From positions 1 to 7,927 of the forward strand of contig DDPO01000161.1 of assembly GCA_002342225.1 (NCBI GenBank): a DNA stretch of 7,927 nucleotides. The letters run 5' to 3'. How positions within the stretch are numbered: the first letter of the stretch is position 1; every line of letters begins with the position of its first letter. The notes under the pieces were generated by a model. It did no database searches and had not been told where the DNA came from. It saw only the letters and a list, made by a program, of their open reading frames with translations. Positions 1 through 6,975 of this stretch are shown here, in pieces. Source of the DNA: Bdellovibrionaceae bacterium UBA2466 (GTDB lineage Bacteria > Bdellovibrionota > FAC87 > UBA2466). The position numbers and the translations under genes were made by a program.

Positions 1-494
1 AAGATTCCCCCGTCGATCGTTCCCGAAGAACCAGTGTCCGTTCCTATCGTGGTTTCAGAGGAGGATTGTCCAGTTGATGGAACTGAACCCACTAAAGGCA
101 GAGTCGTTACTGATGCAGAATTGTCTGGTAATGAACCTGCTGGAAGAGTTGTTGAAGTCACGACACTTCCTGGAATAGGTATCGAGCCCGTGTCAGAACC
201 TGAACCAGAACCCGATGGAGAACCCGGTATATAGCCTCCATCTGAAGTTCTCGTGCCAAAAGAGAAAACCGATATCGATGCTAAAATTGATTCTTGGCCT
301 TGTTGAAATTCGGACTGGGCTCCTTGCTCAACTCCGGGTGCTTTTTCACCAGGATTAAAAATACTATTTTCTAGTAGATTAGACTCCTCGGCACTTCTTG
401 GCGATGAGCTTTTTGAACAAGAGATAAGAGACAGAAACACAGCTGCTGTAACAACGACTTTTAACCAGCCAATTTTCATTCCTTGATTTGTCAT
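1..494 (-). CDS. Ser/Gly/Thr-rich putative lipoprotein, C-terminus beyond window (partial)
   Basis: The frame is open from ATG at 494 to the left edge, giving 164 residues with no stop. A short basic N-terminus and hydrophobic stretch (residues 11-25) end in a good lipobox, L-I-S-C, with Cys26 as the probable lipidated residue, so an envelope lipoprotein is expected. Residues 27-85 are polar (many Ser, Glu, Gln). From about residue 88 the chain becomes low-complexity: a Gly-Ser run (residues 91-104), then two imperfect TTLP/GS-P units (residues 110-139), then more Ser/Thr/Gly. This looks like a flexible surface linker, with any folded domain lying beyond the edge. The start at 494 is chosen over Met6 (479) because a near-perfect Shine-Dalgarno sits just upstream. 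It follows the VWA gene by 22 bp on the same strand, so an operon is likely. I recognise no family and assign no function. Confidence 0.8.
   Translation of the reverse strand, partial: MTNQGMKIGWLKVVVTAAVFLSLISCSKSSSPRSAEESNLLENSIFNPGEKAPGVEQGAQSEFQQGQESILASISVFSFGTRTSDGGYIPGSPSGSGSGSDTGSIPIPGSVVTSTTLPAGSLPDNSASVTTLPLVGSVPSTGQSSSETTIGTDTGSSGTIDGGI
78..170 (-). repeat. Imperfect TTLP...GS-P coding repeat in the lipoprotein linker
   Basis: Two adjacent units of about 12-14 residues share the pattern S-V-(x)-T-T-L-P-x-(x)-G-S-x-P: residues 110-123 (SVVTSTTLPAGSLP) and residues 128-139 (SVTTLPLVGSVP). They follow a Gly-Ser run. This is a degenerate tandem repeat typical of extended surface linkers. 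It may continue past the left edge, where more Thr/Gly/Ser residues are still being coded. Confidence 0.6.
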
Positions 495-496
495 AA

Positions 497-504
497 CTCC
501 TCCT
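497..504 (-). promoter_or_regulatory. Strong Shine-Dalgarno of the small lipoprotein
   Basis: On the minus strand the sequence reads AGGAGGAG, with its core about 5-7 bases before the ATG at 494. This fixes that start rather than the in-frame Met five codons later. It lies inside the 22-bp gap after the VWA stop codon and is the strongest ribosome binding site in the window, so the downstream lipoprotein may be translated more than the VWA protein encoded ahead of it. Confidence 0.8.
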
Positions 505-516
505 AATGAGTTACAT

Positions 517-1542
517 TTAGCTCTTTCTTTCTGAATAAACGATTTCAATGATCGAACCTTTTTTAGGCGATAACCCTGTAAAAACAACAGAGTTCGAGGC
601 ACTGTCATAAATATAATTTTCTGGAGCAAACGGAATCTCTTCATTATTAACTACAACGCTAAAGTTGCTGCCACTCGCAACGCTGCTCAGTTTAAAAACG
701 GCACCTCTATCGGCAACCAACTTTGCGATCCCATTGAAACTCGAAGGCAAATCTGCATCACACACACTTAAACTCGTGCTCAAGCCGCCCAAGCTCTCCT
801 GAATAGAGATATATCTTGAACCCGCAAACTCAACTTCACACTTTCCGCCTGGAACACCCACAATCGGAAAGATTAATACTTCAGAGTTTTCATTGGCTTT
901 CACTGTCTTGAAATAATCAGAGTATCGACTCAGTGGGTGAGCGACCCAATTTGTATTGGTTTCAGGTTGTTCTCCCCAGCAGTTGTCTTTGCAAGACCAA
1001 TCATCTGAGTCACTCATAAAAATGATAACTAAAGGAACACCTGGGCGACTAAATTCGGATTTGTGCTGAAAAATAACTTGATAAGCAGCTTCGAGGCCCT
1101 GCTCCCAAAACGAAGTGTTGGATTCTTCAATGTTCTGCATGATGCTCGCAAAGTCACCGGAAGGATCGCTTGAATTTCCTGTCACAATTTTCAAACCCGA
1201 ATTGGAAGCGACCAAGTTTCCTCGAACACCGCGGTTGTCAGGCAATGAGGGGTTAAACCCACCAAATACATCTACAGTAGTCACGGCTATTTGATAGTCG
1301 ACAGCTTTGCGGCTATTGAGCGTACTTATAAATGTCTGCATGTTATTTTTGACATAGTCTCTGCGTGGTTTGAAGCTTCCAGAAGTATCAAAGACAAACA
1401 GAAAATCATATTTGCGCTCGGCGTAGTCCTGAACAAAAACATCGCTTCTGAGGAGGTTCGAGTAAACCTGTTCTTTGGTATTACAATGCGTGTTCAATAG
1501 AGCGATAATCGACAAAAGGCAAAATTGTGCAACCTTCTTCAT
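517..1542 (-). CDS. VWA-domain exported protein, putative lipoprotein
   Basis: A 341-residue protein with an N-terminal export signal (MKK, hydrophobic 5-16) and Cys20. The residues before Cys20 (L-N-T-H) are a poor lipobox, so lipidation is uncertain, though many relatives are lipoproteins. The VWA domain spans about residues 44-285. The metal-ion adhesion site is D52-x-S54-x-S56 (DTSGS), with Thr143 near W-E-Q-G-L-E-A-A as the likely middle ligand and D178/D180 in SDSDD as the third. C184 and C188 (CxxxC), C235 and C261 could form disulfides. The SVCDAD segment around 259-264 and the beta-rich tail (about 293-338, with a YIYDSASNSV stretch) match my memory of VWA proteins from deltaproteobacteria. 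Such domains bind protein ligands through a divalent metal, so a cell-surface binding or adhesion role is inferred. AGGGATGG lies about 6 bases before the ATG. It is the first gene of a probable operon with the downstream lipoprotein. Confidence 0.9.
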   Translation of the reverse strand: MKKVAQFCLLSIIALLNTHCNTKEQVYSNLLRSDVFVQDYAERKYDFLFVFDTSGSFKPRRDYVKNNMQTFISTLNSRKAVDYQIAVTTVDVFGGFNPSLPDNRGVRGNLVASNSGLKIVTGNSSDPSGDFASIMQNIEESNTSFWEQGLEAAYQVIFQHKSEFSRPGVPLVIIFMSDSDDWSCKDNCWGEQPETNTNWVAHPLSRYSDYFKTVKANENSEVLIFPIVGVPGGKCEVEFAGSRYISIQESLGGLSTSLSVCDADLPSSFNGIAKLVADRGAVFKLSSVASGSNFSVVVNNEEIPFAPENYIYDSASNSVVFTGLSPKKGSIIEIVYSERKS

Positions 1543-1703
1543 AATCCATCCCTAGTAACTAAAAATTTTTTGCAGTTTCACTTAGAACTTACGGGCAGCA
1601 TCAAGAGGGGCTTACTGTTTACGACTTCATGATACAACGTTTCCTAAACTTTTTTTCGCACCTAGCCGATAAGTGGTCAGATAGGGTGTAGAAGTGTGGA
1701 ATA

Positions 1704-1723
1704 AAGCTCTGTTTTTAGAGCTT
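1704..1723. repeat. Inverted repeat AAGCTCT-N6-AGAGCTT
   Basis: Perfect 7-bp arms around the 6-base spacer GTTTTT. The following bases (GTAGAATTTT) lack the compact T-run of a terminator, and the reverse strand runs into TATTCC. It could be a regulator binding site or an RNA hairpin. Its arm sequence AAGCTCT recurs at 1800-1806 inside the third palindrome. Confidence 0.5.
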
Positions 1724-1731
1724 GTAGAATT

Positions 1732-1744
1732 TTGTTCACAACAA
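1732..1744. repeat. Short inverted repeat TTGTT-CAC-AACAA
   Basis: Perfect 5-bp arms separated by 3 bases, 8 bases downstream of the first palindrome. The size and near-symmetry suit a half-turn operator, but arms this short arise easily by chance in AT-rich DNA. Confidence 0.3.
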
Positions 1745-1796
1745 TCTTCACATTTTTATTCTCTGAAATGATTAGCTTTTTTTGAGGTTCTGACGA

Positions 1797-1816
1797 TCGA
1801 AGCTCTTTTGCTTCGA
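1797..1816. repeat. Inverted repeat TCGAAGC-N6-GCTTCGA overlapping a -35 box
   Basis: Perfect 7-bp arms around TCTTTT. The right arm covers the proposed -35 hexamer (1808-1813) of the PilZ/TPR promoter, so a protein bound here would compete with RNA polymerase. There is no T-run after it, which argues against a terminator. Confidence 0.45.
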
Positions 1817-1836
1817 ATTAACATACCTCTTAAAAT
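1808..1836 (+). promoter_or_regulatory. Sigma70-type promoter for the PilZ-TPR unit
   Basis: TTGCTT (1808-1813) and TAAAAT (1831-1836) are separated by exactly 17 bases, matching TTGACA at 4 of 6 and TATAAT at 5 of 6 positions. Transcription would begin near 1842-1845, giving a leader of about 30 bases before the PilZ ATG that includes its GAGGGA ribosome site (1861-1866). It is the best promoter match I found in the window. Confidence 0.6.
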
Positions 1837-1872
1837 GAAGTCAGTGGCCTAAAAATAAGCGAGGGAAGTTTT

Positions 1873-2244
1873 ATGAAATCAAATTCAGCCGTCTTAAAGC
1901 CAATCAACCAAAGGTTAAGAGCCTACAGTCGAATTGAAATTTCTGGAGATGTAGTCATTCACAATGATGAAGATCTTTACATAGCTCCATTGGCGAATTT
2001 GAGCGCTGGCGGTTGTTTTATAACTCAACTCAATTCTATCCCCCTCGGGACTGAAGTTCGAGTTGTCGTCAGATCGACAAAACTCAAAAGCCCAGTACAA
2101 GCCCAAGGCATAGTTGTTCGAGTTGAAAATCAAGCAAGAGTGGGAACGGCGATAGAATTCACATCAATACCCGAAGAATCAAGAGATCAAATACAGACTT
2201 TAGTCTATGAACACAAAGTTCAAAGTGCTTTAAAAATACTATGA
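1873..2244 (+). CDS. PilZ-domain protein (c-di-GMP receptor type)
   Basis: A 123-residue, single-domain cytoplasmic protein without signal peptide or membrane helix. It carries both PilZ signature elements: R16-x-x-x-R20 (within RLRAYSR) and N42-x-S44-x-x-G47 (NLSAGG), then beta strands ending in V-G-T-A-I-E-F (90-96), the usual last strand, and a C-terminal helix. In the family these residues clasp cyclic di-GMP, so binding is expected, although the ligand has not been shown. The start is supported by GAGGGAAG at 1861-1868 and a promoter 36 bases upstream. Its stop codon overlaps an ATGA with the next gene's frame, so it is the first gene of a tight pair with the long exported TPR protein. 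By context it may tune assembly or activity of that envelope protein's machinery; this is an inference. With no fused output domain, it probably acts by binding a partner. Confidence 0.9.
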   Translation: MKSNSAVLKPINQRLRAYSRIEISGDVVIHNDEDLYIAPLANLSAGGCFITQLNSIPLGTEVRVVVRSTKLKSPVQAQGIVVRVENQARVGTAIEFTSIPEESRDQIQTLVYEHKVQSALKIL

Positions 2245-2248
2245 GGGA
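2243..2248 (+). promoter_or_regulatory. Ribosome site overlapping the PilZ stop that sets the TPR start
   Basis: GAGGGA begins on the last bases of the PilZ stop codon and lies 4 bases before ATG 2253. The same GAGGGAA string precedes the PilZ gene. The alternative ATG at 2241 (part of the ATGA overlap) has only an AT-rich stretch before it and no Shine-Dalgarno, so 2253 is preferred. Translation of PilZ through this site suggests coupling. Confidence 0.65.
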
Positions 2249-2252
2249 ATCC

Positions 2253-5200
2253 ATGAAGCATCTGCCTTTTCTTTATATTCTGCTATGTCTAGTGGCTAAC
2301 CTTGGGGTTGCTAATAGTTCCGATGGTCGAATTAAAATCCGAAAAAAAAGCTCTCTAAAGTTTAATTACTCCACAAGCGAAGAATTTAATGCGGAAAAGC
2401 AAGCTTTGTTATCAAAAAAGCGGGCTGCATTGATAGGGGATATAAAGAAGTTTATTCGAGAGTCCAGTTCAGCTGACCAAAAAGCCGAACTCAACCTTAG
2501 ATTAGGTGGGCTTTACGTCGAAGAATATCATTCTCTTCTAGCAAAAGCCCAAACCGATACGAAAAAAGGAAATACTCAATTTGATACTTCTGAAGCCATG
2601 GCTTATTTAGATAAAGCCGTCACCATTTACAAAGACTTACTTACCCGTTTCCCAAATCACCCAAGAAAAGATGAAATGCTCTATTCCCTCGCTCTTCTGG
2701 ATCAAGACAAAGGGAAAAACGAAGAAGCAATCTCATTTTTTCAAGGACTCATCAATAACTTCCCATCGTCAAAATATGCGGTAGAAGCCCATTTGCAAAT
2801 CGGGGACCATTATTTCGATAAAGGCAAGTTTAAAGAGTCGATTGAGCACTTCGAAAAGGCCATTGAGCGAAAAGATTCCAAAACTCTTCCCTATGCAAAA
2901 TATAAAAAAGCCTGGGCTTACTTCAATTCACAACAGTACAAACTTTCCTTAACGCTATTCAAAGAGGTGATTGACTCAGAATCTTCAGAAAACTCTGCAC
3001 AACTTATTCGTCTTAAGAACGAAGCTCTGAGGGACATCGCCCTTCCCTTTGTTGAACTCGGAATGGGTGATCAGGCTATGCGCTTTTATGAAGCACAGGA
3101 GGCTCCTCACAACCGAACAGGAATCGAATCTTTAGCGAGCCTCTTTTTAGAAAAAGGAAATTACCAACAAGCGATTACACTTCATGAGAAGCTCATTTCA
3201 ATGGATCCTAACAACGCTAAGAATCCAGATTTTGAACTCGCCTTAATTACGGCTATTCGACTCTCAAGTGGAGCAGCCAAAGCCATCAGTCGACTTTTTA
3301 ATCGAGCCCCACTCTATCTCTCGGGTTCCACTTGGTATGAATTGCACTCGGGGGCCCCGGAAACTGTCAAAGCTGCTTCGACTCAATTTGAGGAGAACGC
3401 AAGAAAATATGCTTTAGAACTTCATGCGGAAGGCCAAAAAACAAAAAATGATAAATTATATGGAGAGGCTAGAAATTTGTACGAGCAGTATCTTGAGTTT
3501 TTTGGATCAACCCAATACGCCCCTACAATTCGTTTTTACCTTGCTGAAATTTTATACAAACAGAAACAATATACTTTAGCAGCAAACCAGTATTATGCGG
3601 TCTATCGTTCTCCATCAGCGGGAAACTTAAGGCTGGACTCCATTCGATATGCTCTAAACGCGCTCGGTACAGAAATGAATACTCAAAGGAAAAAATTGGG
3701 GCTTACAGAAATTACAAAAGTAACGGCAGAAAAAGTTAAAGAAACCGAAGGAGAACCAACTGCAACCCCCCTCACCCCAGTAGAGACGCAATTTCTTGAA
3801 GTCGCCGATGATTACATTTCTCATTTCCCGAAAGTGTCGGATACGGCAGATATTCTTTACCAAACTGGCTATTTGAAATACACCCATCTAAATTTTCCTG
3901 AAGCTTACAAAACATTCTGGTCCGTAGTTAATACATTTCCGGGACTTCCCAGTGCCTATAGCTCGGCCTATCTCATCTTAGATATCTTAAATCGCAGGAA
4001 AGAATTCCCCAAAATGGTCCAAGCTTGTAATAAGTTTCTGAGTGTTACTGCTTTTTCGAAACCTGATTTCAAAAAAGAAGTCGGAGATATTTTGAGGCGT
4101 TCTGAACTGAAAAGAATTTCCGGTTTAGAACAAGACGGGGAATTCTTGGAAGCTGCTGGGGCGTATGTAGAATATACAAAAGCTCATGGGGCAGCCGATG
4201 AAACACTCCTTGAAAACGCTTTAAACAACGCAGCTGTTAATTTTTTCAAAGGCAATGACATTCTTTCAGCGATTGAAGTGCAAGAGCGCTTTCTGCGCAG
4301 ATTCCCAAATAGCCCTTTAAAAGAAAATACAGTTCTTCAAATCGCAAAGAACTATGAGAGCTTAACCAATTTTGAAAAAGCTGCTTCCTACTTTGAACAG
4401 TTTGCTCTGCAATTCCCATCGAACAAACAGGCCAGCGTTGCACTTCGATTAGCTGCGCTCTATTACTGGGGTTCCCGAAACGAAACAAAGGCCGAGAAGT
4501 TAATGAAGCTTCACTTAGAGCGCTTCCCAAAGGACTTCTCAACCGTTTCCCAAGACCTTTTGGACCTTTACGAAAGCCAAGGAGCTTTCGATAAACAGAT
4601 GAGTTTCTTTGTCGAGTCAAGGAAACGAAAAGGAATAAGTTATGCTGATTATTTAGCAAACACTTTAAAAATAGCGGATCTTCAACAAGCCCAGTCAGGT
4701 GAAATGCCGGTAGCCACAATGGAAGAGGCTTTAAAAGTCACACAGAAACACAGCAAATCCATCCTACAAAGCTCCAACGGTGCTGAACAAATGGCTAAAA
4801 CTTTGTTTTGGTTTGCAACTCAAAAAGAACAGCTGTTTTATAAAGTTAAACTCGCTCTTCCGCAACGAAATCTAGAACTCAATCTCAAGCGAAAACTCGC
4901 TCTTCTGAAGGAGATTGAAAAAGAGTTTTCCCATATCGCCAAATTAGGAGGAGGAGAATGGGGTCTTGGGGCTATTTACAAAACAGCTTCAGCTTACCGT
5001 GCACTTGCTGAGGATATTGCCGAGGCACCCGTACCGAGCGAACTCAGCGGAGAACAGCTTGATCAGTATCGCACTGAGCTTAAAAAGCAACTGATCATAC
5101 CTTTTTCAGAAAAAGCACTTGGATTGGTGACACAATGTTTAGATAAAGCTGAGGAACATGTCGTTTTTTCGCGCTGGACGCCCCAATGCTATTCACTTGG

Positions 5201-6251
5201 CACTGAACTTAATGAAGAGAAGTATCCTGTCGTCAAAACATTCTATGTTTCACCGCTGCGAGTTGCGGTTATGGAGAATGTGCCAAACAGCAAAATTTCG
5301 AAGGGCAAGATGGGCCAGTACGAATATCCCTTTGAATCTACAGCCCTGTTTTCTCCCGCTCCAGCAGAGCGCGCTGTTGCTAGCGTCCCCTCTTCTTCGC
5401 AAAGCTTCATCGAAGGACCTCTCGATTTAAACAATGAGAGAAACCGAACATTACCAAGTCTCGTGAATTACTCTGCATTAGAACCACAGCGTAAAGAGGT
5501 ATTATCAAAAGGTCTGCAATCCAATCAATCCGGAAAGGTACCTTCCTACAGTTATCTTCATTACATGAGACTTTCAAATCCTCAAAAAGCTCTGTCTCTT
5601 ATTACTCAGGCCATTAAGAAAGATCCTAATAACGTAGCCCTACACAATCTTCTAGGCCTTTGCTTTCTTGACTTGGGTCATTTTAACTCCGCTAAAATCA
5701 CTTGGCTCAGTCTACTTGCAAGAGGTGTCAACTCAACGGACATCCAAAACAATCTCGGAGTATTGGCCTTTTTGCAAGGGAACGAGAAACAAGCCATTTC
5801 CTTTTTTCAAGCCGCAGCAGCAAAAAATGAATCGCCCCAAGCGCTTACGAACCTAGGGTATATTGCTCTTAAATATCGAAGCGGTTTTGAAGCTAAAAAA
5901 TATTTTCAGAAAGCCATCTCTTTAACTGATGAAGATGTTTCATCCTTTGTCGGCTTAGGAATAGCTCAATTACAAAACCGAGAGTTTGACACTGCTAAAG
6001 AAACATTAAAAGAAGCCTCTTCAAAGTTTGAAGCGGATCCTTTGGCGAATCTGTCACTGGCCTATTTGGTCCTTGATATTGACAAAGATGCTAGTGTCGC
6101 AAGTCAGATCATTGAAAATCTTCGTCAAAATCAAAGCGAGATCGAGAAGGACTCAAACTTCCGAAAAGCTCTGCAGGATATCCGAAAAGAAAGGGGCACT
6201 CCTGGCCTGTCATCGAATTCCAAAGAAGAATTGCCGTCGCTCAATAATTAA
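2253..6251 (+). CDS. Giant exported tetratricopeptide-repeat (TPR) protein
   Basis: 1332 residues from ATG 2253; an in-frame ATG at 2241 would add MRES. The 2253 start gives a clean signal peptide (MKHLPFLYILL..., cleavage plausibly after GVA near residue 20) and has a ribosome site. A basic segment (IKIRKK) follows. TPR-like helix pairs with R-F-P or N-F-P turns fill about residues 55-205, and scattered units recur to about 810, e.g. FLRRFPNSP and FALQFPSNK. A helical non-TPR domain (about 845-990, with EWGLGAIY, A-P-V-P and a late WTPQC) recalls, from memory, long TPR proteins of myxobacteria and bdellovibrios, some linked to gliding motility. A Pro/Ser-rich linker (about 1000-1075) leads to a second canonical TPR block (about 1100-1305, e.g. 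KKDPNNVALHNLLGLCFLDL). TPRs scaffold protein complexes, so a periplasmic or outer-membrane-associated scaffold is inferred. It has no catalytic motif. It is co-transcribed with PilZ. Confidence 0.9.
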   Translation: MKHLPFLYILLCLVANLGVANSSDGRIKIRKKSSLKFNYSTSEEFNAEKQALLSKKRAALIGDIKKFIRESSSADQKAELNLRLGGLYVEEYHSLLAKAQTDTKKGNTQFDTSEAMAYLDKAVTIYKDLLTRFPNHPRKDEMLYSLALLDQDKGKNEEAISFFQGLINNFPSSKYAVEAHLQIGDHYFDKGKFKESIEHFEKAIERKDSKTLPYAKYKKAWAYFNSQQYKLSLTLFKEVIDSESSENSAQLIRLKNEALRDIALPFVELGMGDQAMRFYEAQEAPHNRTGIESLASLFLEKGNYQQAITLHEKLISMDPNNAKNPDFELALITAIRLSSGAAKAISRLFNRAPLYLSGSTWYELHSGAPETVKAASTQFEENARKYALELHAEGQKTKNDKLYGEARNLYEQYLEFFGSTQYAPTIRFYLAEILYKQKQYTLAANQYYAVYRSPSAGNLRLDSIRYALNALGTEMNTQRKKLGLTEITKVTAEKVKETEGEPTATPLTPVETQFLEVADDYISHFPKVSDTADILYQTGYLKYTHLNFPEAYKTFWSVVNTFPGLPSAYSSAYLILDILNRRKEFPKMVQACNKFLSVTAFSKPDFKKEVGDILRRSELKRISGLEQDGEFLEAAGAYVEYTKAHGAADETLLENALNNAAVNFFKGNDILSAIEVQERFLRRFPNSPLKENTVLQIAKNYESLTNFEKAASYFEQFALQFPSNKQASVALRLAALYYWGSRNETKAEKLMKLHLERFPKDFSTVSQDLLDLYESQGAFDKQMSFFVESRKRKGISYADYLANTLKIADLQQAQSGEMPVATMEEALKVTQKHSKSILQSSNGAEQMAKTLFWFATQKEQLFYKVKLALPQRNLELNLKRKLALLKEIEKEFSHIAKLGGGEWGLGAIYKTASAYRALAEDIAEAPVPSELSGEQLDQYRTELKKQLIIPFSEKALGLVTQCLDKAEEHVVFSRWTPQCYSLGTELNEEKYPVVKTFYVSPLRVAVMENVPNSKISKGKMGQYEYPFESTALFSPAPAERAVASVPSSSQSFIEGPLDLNNERNRTLPSLVNYSALEPQRKEVLSKGLQSNQSGKVPSYSYLHYMRLSNPQKALSLITQAIKKDPNNVALHNLLGLCFLDLGHFNSAKITWLSLLARGVNSTDIQNNLGVLAFLQGNEKQAISFFQAAAAKNESPQALTNLGYIALKYRSGFEAKKYFQKAISLTDEDVSSFVGLGIAQLQNREFDTAKETLKEASSKFEADPLANLSLAYLVLDIDKDASVASQIIENLRQNQSEIEKDSNFRKALQDIRKERGTPGLSSNSKEELPSLNN

Positions 6252-6871
6252 AGAGTGTTCTTGGCTCTGCGAGCAGACAAAAAATCGACTAAATAGTGGT
6301 AGCCTGAGAAAAGAGACGCAAACAGAGCGATGTACAAAATCCAAGTTCCAACTTTTACAGCGGACAGCCCAAAAGCTGTTCCATACCACATCAGAAATCC
6401 TAATCCGATCATTTGAAATGTGAGCTTTACTTTTCCGGACTGTCCAGCTGCAATGATAAGCCCCTCCCCGGCAGCCACCGCCCGAAGTGCCGTGATTAAA
6501 AACTCACGCGACAAAAGAACGATCACAAGCCACGCTTCTACCCTTCCTAACTTCATCAGCATCACAAGACTAACGAGCAAAAACAATTTATCCGCAACAG
6601 GATCGAGAAACTTTCCTAGCAGGCTTTCAATATTCCATTTCCGCGCGTAATAACCATCTAAAAGATCAGTAACCCCAGCAATAGCCACAACCATAGCGGC
6701 TATTTTTCCGGGTGAAAACCTAGACATCGAATCTAAATGGAACGGTAATTGGTCGGTATCAATATCCAACAAATATGCAATCAGAGGGATAGTAACAATC
6801 CGAAAAATGGTCAGACAATTGGGGAAGTTGAGAACATTATTCTGAGACTTCATTTGTTTTAAAAAACTCAT
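6248..6871 (-). CDS. pgsA: CDP-diacylglycerol--glycerol-3-phosphate 3-phosphatidyltransferase
   Basis: This inner-membrane enzyme joins CDP-diacylglycerol and sn-glycerol 3-phosphate to make phosphatidylglycerophosphate and CMP, the committed step to phosphatidylglycerol and cardiolipin. The CDP-alcohol phosphatidyltransferase signature is intact: D69-x2-D72-G73-x2-A76-R77-x8-G86-x3-D90-x3-D94. PgsA-type features are N-x-L-T-x-x-R near the start (NCLTIFR), SREF at 121-124 followed by R130, and GKVKLTFQ at 146-153. About six hydrophobic helices are visible. At 207 residues it is slightly longer than E. coli PgsA (182), partly from a longer loop at about 36-55. The start is uncertain: neither Met1 (6871) nor Met7 (6853) has a Shine-Dalgarno, and a stop lies five codons upstream of 6871. 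It converges on the TPR gene, overlapping it by 4 bp, and diverges from the phosphodiesterase gene. Confidence 0.95.
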   Translation of the reverse strand: MSFLKQMKSQNNVLNFPNCLTIFRIVTIPLIAYLLDIDTDQLPFHLDSMSRFSPGKIAAMVVAIAGVTDLLDGYYARKWNIESLLGKFLDPVADKLFLLVSLVMLMKLGRVEAWLVIVLLSREFLITALRAVAAGEGLIIAAGQSGKVKLTFQMIGLGFLMWYGTAFGLSAVKVGTWILYIALFASLFSGYHYLVDFLSARRAKNTL

Positions 6872-6939
6872 GTGAGCAGGATACTACTCTAGCCCATCTT
6901 AATAAAAAAGAGTCTTCACAGTAAAAAATGTTTCGAAGA

Positions 6940-6968
6940 TTGACCTTACGTCTTTAGGTTTGCAAAAT
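6940..6968 (+). promoter_or_regulatory. Candidate promoter abutting the phosphodiesterase start
   Basis: TTGACC (6940-6945), 17 bases, then CAAAAT (6963-6968) match the sigma70 consensus at 5 of 6 and 4 of 6 positions. Transcription would start at about 6974-6976, on or next to the ATG at 6976, which has no Shine-Dalgarno. If real, the mRNA is leaderless or nearly so. The 104-bp gap 6872-6975 must also carry the pgsA promoter, which I could not place. Confidence 0.4.
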
Positions 6969-6975
6969 ATGCTCT

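Larger units (their letters stand above)
1543..1872. other. Divergent intergenic region between the VWA and PilZ genes
   Basis: This 330-bp stretch holds no convincing gene; the longest ATG frame I found (1629-1691, plus strand) has 20 codons and no ribosome site. It is AT-rich with several T-runs. It contains three perfect short palindromes (1704-1723, 1732-1744, 1797-1816) and a rightward promoter (1808-1836). No palindrome is followed by a proper T-tract on either strand, so they are not obvious intrinsic terminators. I could not define a leftward promoter for the VWA gene with confidence. Confidence 0.7.

Noticed and set aside
34..234. 66-residue plus-strand frame rich in Glu and Pro
   Set aside because: It is the antisense shadow of the Gly/Ser-rich linker of the minus-strand lipoprotein, whose frame has a lipobox and a strong ribosome site. 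The E-P-E-P composition is just the complement of the Gly-Ser codons.
1629..1691. 20-codon plus-strand ATG frame in the divergent intergenic region
   Set aside because: No ribosome site, no hydrophobic or other recognisable pattern, and too short to separate from chance.
1704..1723. Intrinsic terminator
   Set aside because: The hairpin has only 7-bp arms and is not followed by a T-run on either strand. No gene ends nearby, since both flanking genes start from this region.
4246..4719. 157-residue minus-strand open frame inside the TPR gene
   Set aside because: No recognisable domain or plausible upstream signal. It lies wholly antisense to well-formed TPR units with typical R-F-P turns.
4848..4905. 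13-base direct repeat AAACTCGCTCTTC, two copies 45 bp apart
   Set aside because: Both copies code for K-L-A-L in the same frame of a helical region, so it is most simply explained by similar amino acids and codon choice rather than a mobile or regulatory repeat.
6028..6423. 131-residue plus-strand frame spanning the TPR end and pgsA
   Set aside because: Out of frame with the TPR repeats and antisense to conserved PgsA sequence. Its composition (many Arg, Lys, Ser, Cys) is typical of a shadow frame.
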